Origin: Trichormus sp. M33_DOE_039
GTDB taxonomy: Bacteria > Cyanobacteriota > Cyanobacteriia > Cyanobacteriales > Nostocaceae
DNA: 64,000 nt
NCBI GenBank assembly: GCA_015296085.1
Contig: DVDT01000086.1
Coordinates: 124,001 to 188,000 of the forward strand
Direction: 5' to 3'
The first letter of the stretch is position 1, and each line of letters begins with the position of its first letter. The notes beneath the pieces were generated by a model, which saw only the letters and a list, made by a program, of their open reading frames with translations, was not told the DNA's origin and searched no databases. A program made the position numbers and the translations under genes. Below are positions 29,088 through 38,384 of the stretch, piece after piece.

Positions 29088-29267
29088 CTTCCGAGTTCAC
29101 ATTTGCGTATTACGCGTAGTCTGTTAAAGCTTCCGGGTTCACATTTGCGTATTACGCGTAGTCTGTCAGAGCTTCTGGGTTCGCATTTGCATATTATGCG
29201 TACTTTGTCAGGACTTCTGGGTTCACATTTGCGTATTATGCGTACTTTGTCAGGGCTTCCGCTTTCA
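29088..29267. repeat. 42-bp minisatellite, four units plus a partial fifth
   Basis: Units start at 29088, 29130, 29172 and 29214, each opening CTTC(C/T)GxGTTC and containing CATTTGCGTATTACGCGTA or the variant ATTATGCGTACT; a partial unit starts at 29256. The first two units share one variant and the last two another. There are no unique spacers, so it is not a CRISPR array. Confidence 0.85.
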
Positions 29268-29349
29268 TGTGATACAAATACACGCTTGAGGGTTGAATAT
29301 ATTCAACCTCTACAAAAGACTAATTATCATGCGATGTACAACTTATTTT

Positions 29350-29490
29350 TGAAACCCCTCTCCAAACCTCTCACGCCAGTTGCTACAAGTCGGCAAAGCC
29401 GCCCAACGCACTGGCTACCCTACAAGGAGAGAGGCTTTGATTCTTGCTCCCCTTCCCTACAAGGGAAGGGGTTGGGGGTTAGGTTTCAGA
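29350..29490. repeat. Dispersed repeat interrupted by a 41-bp palindrome
   Basis: The AACCCCTCTCCAAACCTCT...GGAGAGAGGCTTT repeat, also at 23875, is split by a palindromic unit, GCCAGT (29375-29380) pairing with ACTGGC (29410-29415) with CGGC-AAA-GCCG inside. A further CCCCTTCCCTACAAGGGAAGGGG hairpin (in two halves near 29450 and 29465) follows. Confidence 0.65.
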
Positions 29491-29632
29491 GAAAGTTGCA
29501 CACGGCGTAATGATCTACACTAATTACCTAAGTTTAATTTTTTTTACAAAAATCAACAGTTTCACGTATGACAACTTTTTTAAAAATTGTCCACCATAGA
29601 GTTATGTAAAAATTGAAAAGTGTGTATTAATT

Positions 29633-29995
29633 ATGGCAAGGCTGAAACGCAATTCTCGTACACTTGACAAAGCCGCAATACGTTTAGCTAGCATTAAATC
29701 TATCAGTCCAATTCTTGATATGGGAGAGGGATTGACAGTGAGAGATTATGCTGACAAAATCGAAAATCTGCGAAAGTCTATAGAAACATACAATACTACG
29801 CTCTCCACTATTGATGTTTTACTCACTCAAATCATTGAAAATGAAAAAGATTTAGCAGATTATTCTGATAAGATTTTGCGCGGTGTTGCCTATAAATTTG
29901 GTCAAAATAGCCATGAGTATCAAATGGCTGGAGGTATTCGCAAAAATGACCGCAAGCGTGGTGTACGTCAGATTGCACCTTTACCTATAAGCTAA
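29633..29995 (+). CDS. Conserved hypothetical protein, mostly helical
   Basis: Family not recognised. The 120-residue protein has a basic N-terminus (MARLKRNSRTLDKAAIRLAS), a long helical middle that may form a coiled coil (about 40-85, KIENLRKSIETYNTTLSTID) and a basic C-terminus (RKNDRKRGVRQ). It has no membrane segment or signal peptide. Its lone position after repeats suggests its own promoter. Charged ends could bind nucleic acid, but this is only a guess. Confidence 0.65.
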   Translation: MARLKRNSRTLDKAAIRLASIKSISPILDMGEGLTVRDYADKIENLRKSIETYNTTLSTIDVLLTQIIENEKDLADYSDKILRGVAYKFGQNSHEYQMAGGIRKNDRKRGVRQIAPLPIS

Positions 29996-30057
29996 AGCAA
30001 AACAATTCTTCGTAGGGGTTGAATAATATTCAACCCTGCAATCTCAAAATTTACCTT

Positions 30058-30429
30058 CTAGTTAGAAACTAAAGCGTGTGCTTTTAAATCTGCAAAATTA
30101 CAAACTTCCAAAGCCCTAGAGTGAGTTGCTGTCAGCACCACAGGGGGAGCAACACCAGCTTCTAATGCTTCTTGCCAACGGGATGCACATAAACACCAGC
30201 GATCGCCAGGCTTTAATCCAGGAAAATTATACTCAGGGTAAGGTGTGCTGAGATCGTTACCGCGTGATTTGGTAAAATCTAAAAATTCGGCGGTAACTTG
30301 AGCGCAAACAACGTGCATTCCGGTATCGTATGCACCTGTGGAACAAAAACCATCACGATAAAACCCAGTCATGGGAGAGGTACAACAAACCTCTAAGTCT
30401 GTACCAAGAACATTTTTAGCTTCTTGCAT
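30058..30429 (-). CDS. DUF2237 family protein
   Basis: The 123-residue protein matches the DUF2237 family by its well conserved blocks: NVLGTDLEVCC, PMTGFYRDGFC, GMHVVCAQVT, FTKSRGNDLSTP and PGDRWCLCASRW. Conserved cysteines suggest a metal- or redox-related role, but no function is established to my knowledge. The ABC exporter stop lies 9 bp upstream on the same strand, so the two are probably co-transcribed. Confidence 0.88.
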   Translation of the reverse strand: MQEAKNVLGTDLEVCCTSPMTGFYRDGFCSTGAYDTGMHVVCAQVTAEFLDFTKSRGNDLSTPYPEYNFPGLKPGDRWCLCASRWQEALEAGVAPPVVLTATHSRALEVCNFADLKAHALVSN

Positions 30430-30438
30430 TTGTAATTC

Positions 30439-32073
30439 TTATCCTTTCTGGTACTGCTTACTATATGCAATTTTGCCGTATTCTAGTTTAATTATGCGGT
30501 CTGCTAGGTCAAAATAGCGATCGTCATGGCTAATCACCAGCACTGTTTTACCTTTACTCTTTAATTCTGGTAATAGCTGAGTGTAGAAGATGTCTTTAAA
30601 TACTGGGTCTTGATCAGCTGCCCATTCATCAAATAAATAAATCGGTCTATCTTCTAAATAAGCTGTCAATAAGGCTAAACGTTTACGCTGTCCTTGAGAA
30701 AGGGCGGTGGTGGAAAGTTTACCATTAGCAATTTTAACTTTATGGTCTAATTGCAGTTCTTGAAGATATTTTTGAGCTTGTTTATCTAAATAAGGATTGT
30801 CTAACCCCAAGAGTTCCTCAAATAGATAAAAGTCAGCAAACACTACAGAAAAATGTTGTCTGTACCATTCGCGGTTGTGTTCATTAATCAATTCGCCATC
30901 TAATAAAACCTTGCCATTTTCAGGAATATATAACCCAGTAATTAATTTAGCTAAGGTAGATTTACCGCTACCATTACCACCGACAATAAAAACTATTTCT
31001 TGAGGATAGATAGTCAAATCAATTGGGCCGAGAATAAAACTACTATCTTCTTTATCTGTGTAATAGGTGTGAGTTACTTCGCGAAATTTTAAGCTGTGCC
31101 AATGAGAATTAACTGCGGGTGGTTGGGTATTTACTTTCTCAGTGCGGCTAGCTAAAGATAACCCTAGAGATTCGATTTTTTGCAATGCAATACTGGCTTT
31201 GCTGAGTAAGGGAAGTTTGCCAATAATATTGTCCATTGGCACGACTAAGTAGGTAAAGGTCAAAATATAGCCGGAGAGAGTTTGCTGATTGACTGTTAAT
31301 AAATTTGGCAATGTAAATAAAACAAATCCCAAAGCAAAGAAAAAGATGAGTTGACCCCAACTAGAAGTAACTGCAAAAAAACTTAAGCCTGTAACATTAT
31401 GATGACGGAAATTAGCTGATGTTGACTGTAATTTTTCTTCTAGGAAAACTTTGCGTCGTTGGTGGTGTAGCTTTAATTCTTTAATTCCTGCGGTCAAAGT
31501 CCCCAAATGCTGAAATATTTGATCTTCATCTTCCCGTGCCAAAGCCAGCATTTTTTCGCCGCGATTTAATAACCATTGACAACTAGCGATCGCCACCACT
31601 GCTAAACTCACAACCATCAGCAAGACTATCCAAGATAGCCAAGTGATATATACCACACAACCAAAAACAATCGCCAAATTAATAAATAGCGTTGGCATCT
31701 GGTAGACTGCATTGGCAACAGCTTGAATATCTTCTACAAGAGATGCCAATAATCTAGAATTTCCTAAATGTTCTAAATGGTTTAACTCTGAAGATAAAAT
31801 CTGACGACTCAAACGCATTCTTAATTGTAAAACTGCATTTTGCGCTAGACGAATCAGCACCATTTGGGAAATTATACTGGTAACGAGTGCTACTATCGCT
31901 AACCCAGCAAAACCCCAGGCTATCAAGGTAATAGGAGTAGATTGATTGCGGCTTGCAGCCGTGCTAATGAGGGCAATTAGTCCTGCACTACTACCGCCAC
32001 TCAAAAACCCGGTGATAATTGCAATTATCACCATCTGCCATGAAGAACGTATGAGAAAGGCAATTAGATTCAT
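30439..32073 (-). CDS. Cyclic-peptide-export-type ABC transporter (fused permease-ATPase)
   Basis: The 544-residue half-transporter has about six transmembrane helices (15-290) and one nucleotide-binding domain. That domain has Walker A GGNGSGKST (about 362), signature LSQGQRKRL, Walker B IYLFDEW with the catalytic Glu replaced by the DEW form seen in this subfamily, and the H-loop VISHDD. It resembles SyrD/PvdE-like exporters of cyclic peptides and siderophores. No peptide synthetase is in the window. It is divergent from hpnI. Substrate unknown; export of a hopanoid or lipid is a possibility only from location. Confidence 0.85.
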   Translation of the reverse strand: MNLIAFLIRSSWQMVIIAIITGFLSGGSSAGLIALISTAASRNQSTPITLIAWGFAGLAIVALVTSIISQMVLIRLAQNAVLQLRMRLSRQILSSELNHLEHLGNSRLLASLVEDIQAVANAVYQMPTLFINLAIVFGCVVYITWLSWIVLLMVVSLAVVAIASCQWLLNRGEKMLALAREDEDQIFQHLGTLTAGIKELKLHHQRRKVFLEEKLQSTSANFRHHNVTGLSFFAVTSSWGQLIFFFALGFVLFTLPNLLTVNQQTLSGYILTFTYLVVPMDNIIGKLPLLSKASIALQKIESLGLSLASRTEKVNTQPPAVNSHWHSLKFREVTHTYYTDKEDSSFILGPIDLTIYPQEIVFIVGGNGSGKSTLAKLITGLYIPENGKVLLDGELINEHNREWYRQHFSVVFADFYLFEELLGLDNPYLDKQAQKYLQELQLDHKVKIANGKLSTTALSQGQRKRLALLTAYLEDRPIYLFDEWAADQDPVFKDIFYTQLLPELKSKGKTVLVISHDDRYFDLADRIIKLEYGKIAYSKQYQKG

Positions 32074-32086
32074 AATTTGAGTGGGG

Positions 32087-32172
32087 TGTTGACTGTTGAC
32101 TGTTGACTTTTTTACGGGCGGGTTTAACCAAAATATCTGTTTGAGAGCATGAATATTTTGGAGAACCCGCCC
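32087..32172. repeat. TGTTGAC heptamers plus long hairpin between exporter and hpnI
   Basis: Three perfect TGTTGAC heptamers (32087-32107) are followed by a hairpin: GGGCGGGTT (32116-32124) pairs with AACCCGCCC (32164-32172), with inner arms CCAAAATAT and ATATTTTGG. This dispersed element occupies most of the 153-bp divergent promoter spacer. Confidence 0.7.
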
Positions 32173-32226
32173 CTACTGACTAATGAATAATTACTTTTTC
32201 TTCCTTTTTGTAATATATCGATAAAT

Positions 32227-33438
32227 ATGGACTTAATTTCTTTACTATCTGATTTCCTTACACAATCACTAAAAAATTCTGAAAATTATGGAGTGTTTGT
32301 TGGCAATGGGTGCTATTATTTGCTGTTAATTTTATGCTTATCAGCTATTTGCTATTACTGCTATAGCATTTATGCAGTCGTAGATTTTTGTTCTCAACCA
32401 ACGACAACAGCATCAGATTTCCGTCCACCGATTAGTGTTTTAAAACCAATTTGTGGACTAGATATTGATACTTATGAAAACTTTAAATCTTTTTGCCTAC
32501 AAGATTACCCAGAGTATGAAATTATTTTCTGTGTGCGTGATGGCAATGATCCATGTGTGACCGTTGTCAAGCAAATTATTGCAGACTTCCCCAATGTTGA
32601 TATTAGTTTAGTCATTAGCGATCGCACAATCGGCACAAATCTCAAAGTTAGTAATTTAGCTAATGCCGTCATCCAAGCCAAACATTCTTTTTTAGTTTTG
32701 GCTGATAGCGATATTAGTGCTGGTTCAGACTATTTACAACATGTGATTCAACCCATGCAACAGGAATCTGTGGGTGTAGTTACTTGTTTATATCGTCCTG
32801 TAGTGCGGGGATGGGTGGCAATTTTAGAAGCTGTAGGCATTGCTACAGAGTATCACACAGGGGTGTTGGTGGCGAGAAAGCTAGAGGGGATGAAATTTGC
32901 CCTTGGCCCTACCATCGTCATGCGGAAAACAGTGTTAGAAGCCATTGGGGGATTTGTTGCCATTGCTGATTATTTAGCAGATGATTTTCAACTAGGATAT
33001 TTGCCCACTCAAATCGGTTATCAAGTCGTGTTGAGTGAATATATTATCAATCATGCGATCGCTACAGAAAACTTGACTGATTTAATTCAACGTCAAACAC
33101 GCTGGAATTTCTGCACAAGATTTTCCCGACCTGGGGGCTATCTAGGATTGGTATTTACTCAAGGTATAGCCATGAGTTTATTATTCCTGTTAGCCACAAG
33201 TGGATCAATATTTGGTTGGTCAGTGCTGCTATTAACCTGGGGGACAAGATTACTTTTAGCTTGGGTCATGGCAGTTTGGTGTCTCCAAGACCCCATAACC
33301 ACTAAGTTTTTATGGCTAGTACCCATACGCGACCTAGTAAGTTTTATTCTTTGGTGCTATGGCTTTGTAGGTAACACCATCGAATGGCGAGGACGCAGAC
33401 TCAAGCTAGTCCAAGGGGGGAAGTTGGAAGTGATTTAA
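32227..33438 (+). CDS. hpnI: Hopanoid glycosyltransferase HpnI
   Basis: The 403-residue ceramide-glucosyltransferase-like family 2 enzyme has an N-terminal membrane anchor (about 28-55) and a GT-A domain starting PPISVLKPICGLD. It has the DxD-type LADSDI motif, the QxxRW motif (QRQTRW) and two to three C-terminal membrane helices. HpnI proteins transfer N-acetylglucosamine to bacteriohopanetetrol. The opening blocks and the neighbours hpnH and hpnA support this over a ceramide glucosyltransferase. It converges on hpnH. Confidence 0.85.
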   Translation: MDLISLLSDFLTQSLKNSENYGVFVGNGCYYLLLILCLSAICYYCYSIYAVVDFCSQPTTTASDFRPPISVLKPICGLDIDTYENFKSFCLQDYPEYEIIFCVRDGNDPCVTVVKQIIADFPNVDISLVISDRTIGTNLKVSNLANAVIQAKHSFLVLADSDISAGSDYLQHVIQPMQQESVGVVTCLYRPVVRGWVAILEAVGIATEYHTGVLVARKLEGMKFALGPTIVMRKTVLEAIGGFVAIADYLADDFQLGYLPTQIGYQVVLSEYIINHAIATENLTDLIQRQTRWNFCTRFSRPGGYLGLVFTQGIAMSLLFLLATSGSIFGWSVLLLTWGTRLLLAWVMAVWCLQDPITTKFLWLVPIRDLVSFILWCYGFVGNTIEWRGRRLKLVQGGKLEVI

Positions 33439-33476
33439 TATCTGCCCCTTTTCCCCTGCTGCCTGCCTCTTGTCAA

Positions 33477-34493
33477 CTACTTCCCAAACACAGTTCCCAG
33501 AGAACGGGCGATGTTTTGTGGTTGCATAGCATCCATTGCGGCTGTTGGTTCATAGCCGCAATGAACCATACAATCAGCACATTTGGGATTACCACTGGCA
33601 CGACCGTATTGACTCCAGTCGGTTGATTCTAGTAATTCCTTGAAGGTGGTGTAATGTCCTTCGTTTAAGAGATAACAGGGTTTTTGCCAACCTAAAACAC
33701 TGTAGCTAGGACTGCCCCAAGGCGTACATTCATAGTCTTTTTCACCGATGAGGAAGTCTAAGAATAAAGGGTTGTGGTTGAAATTCCAGTTTTTCTGACC
33801 AGATGTGTAGGGTGACAGGATTTCTCTAAATAAGGCGCGGGTTTGTTCGCGTTTGAGAAAATGGTCTTGGTCTGGGGCCAACTCGTAGCTGTAACCAGGG
33901 GAAATCATCATCCCATCCGTATTGAGGGTTTCGAGGAAATCGAAAAACTCCTGCATTTCTTTAGGGTCACAACCTTCAAAAATTGTGGTGTTGGTAGTGA
34001 CACGAAATCCTCTAGCTTTAGCTGCCTTGATAGCTTTGACAGCAATATCAAACACGCCTTGACGGTCTACACATTGATCGTGCCATTCTCGCATTCCATC
34101 TAAATGCACACTGAAAGTTAAATATTGAGAAGGCTGAAATTTATCAAGGCTTTTTTCTAATAACAAGCCATTGGTACATAAATAGACATACTTTTTGCGT
34201 TCTACTAATCCCTTGACAATTTCATCAATTTGGGGGTGCAGCAGTGGTTCGCCACCGGGAATTGATACTACCGGCGCGCCGCACTCTTCTACAGCTGCAA
34301 AGCACTGTTCTGGAGTTAAGTTTTGCTTGAGTATTTCTGTAGGATGTTGGATTTTACCACAACCAGAACACGCCAAATTACAGCGAAACAGTGGTTCTAG
34401 CATTAATACCAAAGGAAACTTTTTGCGCCCCAAAAGACGTTGAGTTACTAGATATTTACCAATGTCTATAGCTTGTTGTAGATTAATCGCCAT
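33477..34493 (-). CDS. hpnH: Adenosyl-hopene transferase HpnH (radical SAM)
   Basis: The 338-residue radical SAM enzyme has the cluster ligands C38xxxC42xxC45 (CNLACSGC), a GGEPLLHP motif and a C-terminal Cys cluster ([13 protein letters not shown]). The blocks match HpnH, which couples a 5'-deoxyadenosyl radical to diploptene/hopene, the first committed step to C35 hopanoids. It lies 93 bp downstream of hpnA on the same strand, so RND-hpnA-hpnH may form one transcript. Confidence 0.94.
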   Translation of the reverse strand: MAINLQQAIDIGKYLVTQRLLGRKKFPLVLMLEPLFRCNLACSGCGKIQHPTEILKQNLTPEQCFAAVEECGAPVVSIPGGEPLLHPQIDEIVKGLVERKKYVYLCTNGLLLEKSLDKFQPSQYLTFSVHLDGMREWHDQCVDRQGVFDIAVKAIKAAKARGFRVTTNTTIFEGCDPKEMQEFFDFLETLNTDGMMISPGYSYELAPDQDHFLKREQTRALFREILSPYTSGQKNWNFNHNPLFLDFLIGEKDYECTPWGSPSYSVLGWQKPCYLLNEGHYTTFKELLESTDWSQYGRASGNPKCADCMVHCGYEPTAAMDAMQPQNIARSLGTVFGK

Positions 34494-34586
34494 GTTTGTT
34501 CTTCACTCCTCTTTATATAGATCAAAGCACAGTTTGTAGTAAGGACTTCAGTCCTGATCTTGAGGACTAAAGTCCTCACTAGGAAC

Positions 34587-35570
34587 TTAACTAACATAGC
34601 CATTAGCTACAAACCAATCTACAGAATCCTTGAGAGCAATATTAATAGGTGATTGGGGTAATCCTAATTCTCTGACAGCTTTGTCAGGATTGTAATACAT
34701 TGTCTGCTGTGACATTCGCACGCCATCCAATGGCACGGAGGGTATTTTGCCTAGGGGTGCGAGAATCTTTTCATCAATCCAAGCAACACTGAGAGGTAGC
34801 CAGTTAGGAACTGTGTTTTGGGGTGCTGGTATGCCTGTGATGTCTGCGAGTTGTTCTAGCAGTTGTTTGAGGGTGAGGTTTTGATGACCTAAGATATAGC
34901 GATCGCCTGTTTTTCCCTTTTGCAAGGCGAATAAATGTCCCCAAGCCACATCGCGCACATCAATAAAGTTGAGTCCGGTGTTGACGTAGGCGGGCATTTG
35001 TCGTCGTAAGAACCGCAAGATAATCTCACCAGTGGGTGTGGGTTTAATATCTAATGCCCCAATAGGACTACTAGGATTGACAATGACGATATCTTGACCA
35101 TTCGCTACGGCTTGTATAGCTACTTGTTCGGCGAGAAATTTAGATTTTTTGTAATCTCCCACCAGTTTTTCTACAGGACTTTGGTGCGTTTCATCGACGA
35201 TTTGACCAGATGCACCAACACCAATTGCAGCAACGGAACTAGTATAGACAGTGCGTTCAATCCCAGCCTTTTGAGCAGCATTCAACACATTGGCTGTTCC
35301 TTCAACATTGTGGCGATAGAGTAAATCCCGGTCTTTTTGCCACAGGGAATAATGGGCGGCGACATGAAATAGATACTTGCAACCAAGCATCTGTTGCCAT
35401 AGTTCTGGATGATTGAGATCACCCTTGACAATTTCCACATCTAACCCATGCAGATTACCCAGGTTGCTATTCGGACGTACCAGTGTTTTGACTTGGTATC
35501 CCTGCTGCAACAACAGACGCACCACATGAGAGCCAATAAAACCAGTTCCCCCTGTGACAAATACTTGCAT
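34587..35570 (-). CDS. hpnA: Hopanoid-associated sugar epimerase HpnA
   Basis: The 327-residue extended SDR protein has the NAD-binding motif GGTGFIG (7-13) and catalytic Tyr140/Lys144 (YKKSK). Segments such as HVAAHYSLW and DVAWGHL agree with HpnA, the epimerase-like protein found in hopanoid clusters; its exact substrate is not settled. Its ATG overlaps the stop of the upstream RND gene by one base (TAATG at 35568-35572), indicating translational coupling. Confidence 0.88.
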   Translation of the reverse strand: MQVFVTGGTGFIGSHVVRLLLQQGYQVKTLVRPNSNLGNLHGLDVEIVKGDLNHPELWQQMLGCKYLFHVAAHYSLWQKDRDLLYRHNVEGTANVLNAAQKAGIERTVYTSSVAAIGVGASGQIVDETHQSPVEKLVGDYKKSKFLAEQVAIQAVANGQDIVIVNPSSPIGALDIKPTPTGEIILRFLRRQMPAYVNTGLNFIDVRDVAWGHLFALQKGKTGDRYILGHQNLTLKQLLEQLADITGIPAPQNTVPNWLPLSVAWIDEKILAPLGKIPSVPLDGVRMSQQTMYYNPDKAVRELGLPQSPINIALKDSVDWFVANGYVS

Positions 35571-38278
35571 TAGTCTTTCACCTGCTTAAATCGAGGAAAC
35601 CAATCGTCTAAGATGGCGTAAACTACGGGGACGACAATCAAGCTGAGAATGGTAGATGTGACCAACCCGCCGGCAATAGCTATAGCCATAGGCGATCGCA
35701 ATTCTGAACCCGCACCAAAACCCAAGGCGATCGGTAACATCCCTAAAATGGTGGAAACAGTAGTGATCATAATTGGTCTAAGTCTGATTGGCCCTGCTTT
35801 CAAGATGGCTTCTGTACGTGCTAACCCGGCTTGGCGTAGCTGATTAATGTAATCTACCAACAAAATGGCGTTTTTGTTTGCCTGTCCCAGTAAGAACACA
35901 AAACCAATCAGCGAAATCATCCCAAAATCACTCTTGGTAAAGAGTAATGCTAGCATCGCTCCCACTACTGCTAATGGTAAGGAAACGCCTATCACTACAG
36001 GATCTACCCAGCTTTTGAACAGTAAAATCAACACAACGATGATACACAACGTCGATAAAATCAAAGTTGTGGCAAAACTGCCAAAAACTTCATTTTGACG
36101 GGCAGAATCTCCTCCCAAGTCTAAAGTAACACCAGCAGGCAACACAGCTTTTGCTTCCGCAACGATTTTATCTGTAGCATCACCCAAAGTTAAATCTTTA
36201 CCTAAATTGGCACTGATATAGGCTACTCGTTGATTGTTCAACCGTTCAATCTGAAAAACTTGTCCTGAATTGTCGGTTTCACCTGTGACTGTGACATCCG
36301 CAAATCCTGGGAGTTTGCTAATTCGGTCTTTAATATTCTTAGCGGCTTGGCTCAAGGTTTTGAGGTCATTACCGCGCAGTGCGACTTGTAAAGGTTTTTG
36401 TCCACCAGTATCCACAAATTGAATATCTTCTACGCTAGTAGTCACACCGGGAAGTTTGGGCAAAGTCTGACGTAATTGGTCTTGTAATGTCGCTGTTTTA
36501 ATGCTGCGGTCTTCCTTCAATTTGACATAAAGCGTCCCTTTGTTTGGCTCACCCTCCCGTGAACCGACGGTAGTAAACACAGTTTCCACATCTGGCGATT
36601 TTCTCACCACTGCTTCCAGTTTTTTTGCCACTTCTAGGGAATCGTTGAGGGGATTGGGGATTGGGGATTGGGGATTGGGAATTGGGGATTGGGGATTGGG
36701 TAAAACTGCTCCTCTCCTCTGTTGTTGCGCTAACTGTTGCAAGGCTGCTAAATCAGGGATTTTTGGTAGAGGTGCTGTGTAGGTAATGTTGAATTCGCCG
36801 CGATCTAATTTGGGGATAAATCCTTTGGGAATGAAGGGAACTATGGCAATTCCAGCTACAAAACTGAGTACAGCTAAGGCAATTACTATTGTGCGATGGT
36901 TCAAAGACCAAGCCAATAAATTGCGGTAAGCTTCGGTAAAATAGACCCCAATATTTAATTCCCTGCGTCGGGAAGTTGTCTTAGGTGGTTTTAGCCAGTA
37001 AATAGATAATACTGGTGATAAAGTCCGAGCCACCAATGTAGAAGCAATATAAGCAGCAGACACTGTAATTCCAAATGGTTTGAAAAACTGTCCTACTACT
37101 CCACCCATCAACCCAATAGGTAAGAAAACAGCTATGGCTGTGGCTGTAGTGGCGACGACTGTTAAACCGATTTCATCTGTGGCTGAGTGTGCAGCTTGGC
37201 GGGGACTTTCACCTTCTTGGATGTGGCGCAGGATGTTTTCTACATCAATGATGGCATCATCCACAACGCTACCGATAATTAAAGCTAAAGCTAGCAGCGT
37301 AATTGTCTCTAAATTAAAGCCAAATATCGCCATGACAATCATCGTCGCTAACAAAGACGTAGGAATCGCCAAGGCAGAAATGAGAGTGGCTCGCCAATTC
37401 CATAAAAATGGGAAGATGACGACGATCGCCAATATAATCGCTTCTATTAACGCATCTATAGTTGACTGGGTTGCATGGCGGATATATTCAGCCTGAGTAG
37501 ACGCTAATGTGAGTTTAATATTTTTAAAGTCAGTGCGGAGTTTTTGGACTTCCTTCTCGACTCGGCTGACTACTTCTAAGGTGTTGGCATCACCACGCTT
37601 GATGACTTGAAATGCTAATGCTTCTTGACCATTAAATCTTACTAAAGTCCCTCCCCCCTGAGGCAAAGCTGCCGTTGTGTTTGTGGGGTTGGGAGGAGAC
37701 GATGCACTAGGAACACCCAAAAGTGAGACTTTCAGCACTCCTGGTAATTTAGCGATCGCTGGGATAATCTTGTCGTTTGTCAGTTTTGTTAAATCATTGA
37801 GACTCTGTGTAGAACTCTCAATGGCATAACTTACAGCTGCTGATTCATTTAAGTTCAGGGGAATAATTTTATAATTTGCTCCCTGGGGTAGAGTCAACTG
37901 CTTGAGTGCTGTTTCGACATTGCTAGTTGATGTTTCTAGATTCGTTCCCACAGCAAAAGACAAACTGACAGCAGCTTGTCCAGGATAACTAGATGAGCGA
38001 ATGTCCTCTAATCCTTCTAGAGAACGCAGGCGTTCTTCTATGGGGATGGCTAGCTTTGCCTCAGTATCAACAGCAGTTTGCTCAGGTGCAGTAGCATTTA
38101 CCACTACTACTGGAAAAGTAATATCTGGAAATAGAGCATACTTGAGGGAACTGAAAGCCAGAAAACCAGCTACGGCTACCGCTATCCAGAAACTCACTGT
38201 TAGCCATGAAAATTCAATAGCTAACCGGGAAATATTAAAACGCTCTCGTGCAGATTTTGAGCCTTTAAGCTTTGCCAT
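35570..38278 (-). CDS. RND efflux permease (AcrB-like), translationally coupled to hpnA
   Basis: The 902-residue HAE/AcrB-type permease has an N-terminal membrane helix, a periplasmic domain (about 50-270), helices with the central GSVVDDAIIDVENI proton-relay segment (about 340), a second periplasmic domain (about 480-715) and a C-terminal helix bundle. It is shorter than AcrB (about 1040) because both periplasmic loops are reduced. No membrane-fusion or outer-membrane partner is adjacent. A heptamer-derived NPQSPIP repeat interrupts it at about 528-544. Coupling to hpnA suggests a role in hopanoid transport, analogous to the RND-superfamily HpnN, but it is not of the HpnN type. Confidence 0.88.
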   Translation of the reverse strand: MAKLKGSKSARERFNISRLAIEFSWLTVSFWIAVAVAGFLAFSSLKYALFPDITFPVVVVNATAPEQTAVDTEAKLAIPIEERLRSLEGLEDIRSSSYPGQAAVSLSFAVGTNLETSTSNVETALKQLTLPQGANYKIIPLNLNESAAVSYAIESSTQSLNDLTKLTNDKIIPAIAKLPGVLKVSLLGVPSASSPPNPTNTTAALPQGGGTLVRFNGQEALAFQVIKRGDANTLEVVSRVEKEVQKLRTDFKNIKLTLASTQAEYIRHATQSTIDALIEAIILAIVVIFPFLWNWRATLISALAIPTSLLATMIVMAIFGFNLETITLLALALIIGSVVDDAIIDVENILRHIQEGESPRQAAHSATDEIGLTVVATTATAIAVFLPIGLMGGVVGQFFKPFGITVSAAYIASTLVARTLSPVLSIYWLKPPKTTSRRRELNIGVYFTEAYRNLLAWSLNHRTIVIALAVLSFVAGIAIVPFIPKGFIPKLDRGEFNITYTAPLPKIPDLAALQQLAQQQRRGAVLPNPQSPIPNPQSPIPNPLNDSLEVAKKLEAVVRKSPDVETVFTTVGSREGEPNKGTLYVKLKEDRSIKTATLQDQLRQTLPKLPGVTTSVEDIQFVDTGGQKPLQVALRGNDLKTLSQAAKNIKDRISKLPGFADVTVTGETDNSGQVFQIERLNNQRVAYISANLGKDLTLGDATDKIVAEAKAVLPAGVTLDLGGDSARQNEVFGSFATTLILSTLCIIVVLILLFKSWVDPVVIGVSLPLAVVGAMLALLFTKSDFGMISLIGFVFLLGQANKNAILLVDYINQLRQAGLARTEAILKAGPIRLRPIMITTVSTILGMLPIALGFGAGSELRSPMAIAIAGGLVTSTILSLIVVPVVYAILDDWFPRFKQVKD
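36649..36697. repeat. STRR heptamer tract (7 x GGGGATT) inside the RND coding sequence
   Basis: Seven heptamers, six GGGGATT and one GGGAATT, lie head to tail within the RND permease gene and are read on the minus strand as a proline-rich heptapeptide repeat (NPQSPIP). The 49-bp length is not a multiple of three, so the surrounding bases complete the frame. Any gain or loss of one or two units would shift the frame. Confidence 0.92.
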
Positions 38279-38384
38279 CTTGGAAAATCATCACGCGGAA
38301 GACATAATTATTTGTCATGCTACTACAATAATTGTTTGTTGGTCTGCGAGTTCTGTTTCGGGGTGTAGGGGTTGAGGAAAAACC

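Larger units (their letters stand above)
28693..29632. other. Long gene-poor region upstream of the giant DUF4347 gene
   Basis: About 940 bp with the promoter side of the giant gene at its left end, a 42-bp minisatellite (29088-29255) and a nested dispersed repeat (29350-29490). A 148-codon frame at 29064-29510 is composed largely of these repeats and is not credited as a gene. Confidence 0.55.

Noticed and set aside
29088-29267. CRISPR array
   Set aside because: Units are directly contiguous with no unique spacers and no cas genes nearby.
29064-29510. 148-codon frame on the plus strand
   Set aside because: It is made of the 42-bp minisatellite and dispersed palindromic repeats. No domain, and no ribosome site was seen.
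35649-37496. Plus-strand frames opposite the RND permease (up to 138 codons)
   Set aside because: Antisense shadows of a well-supported membrane protein gene.
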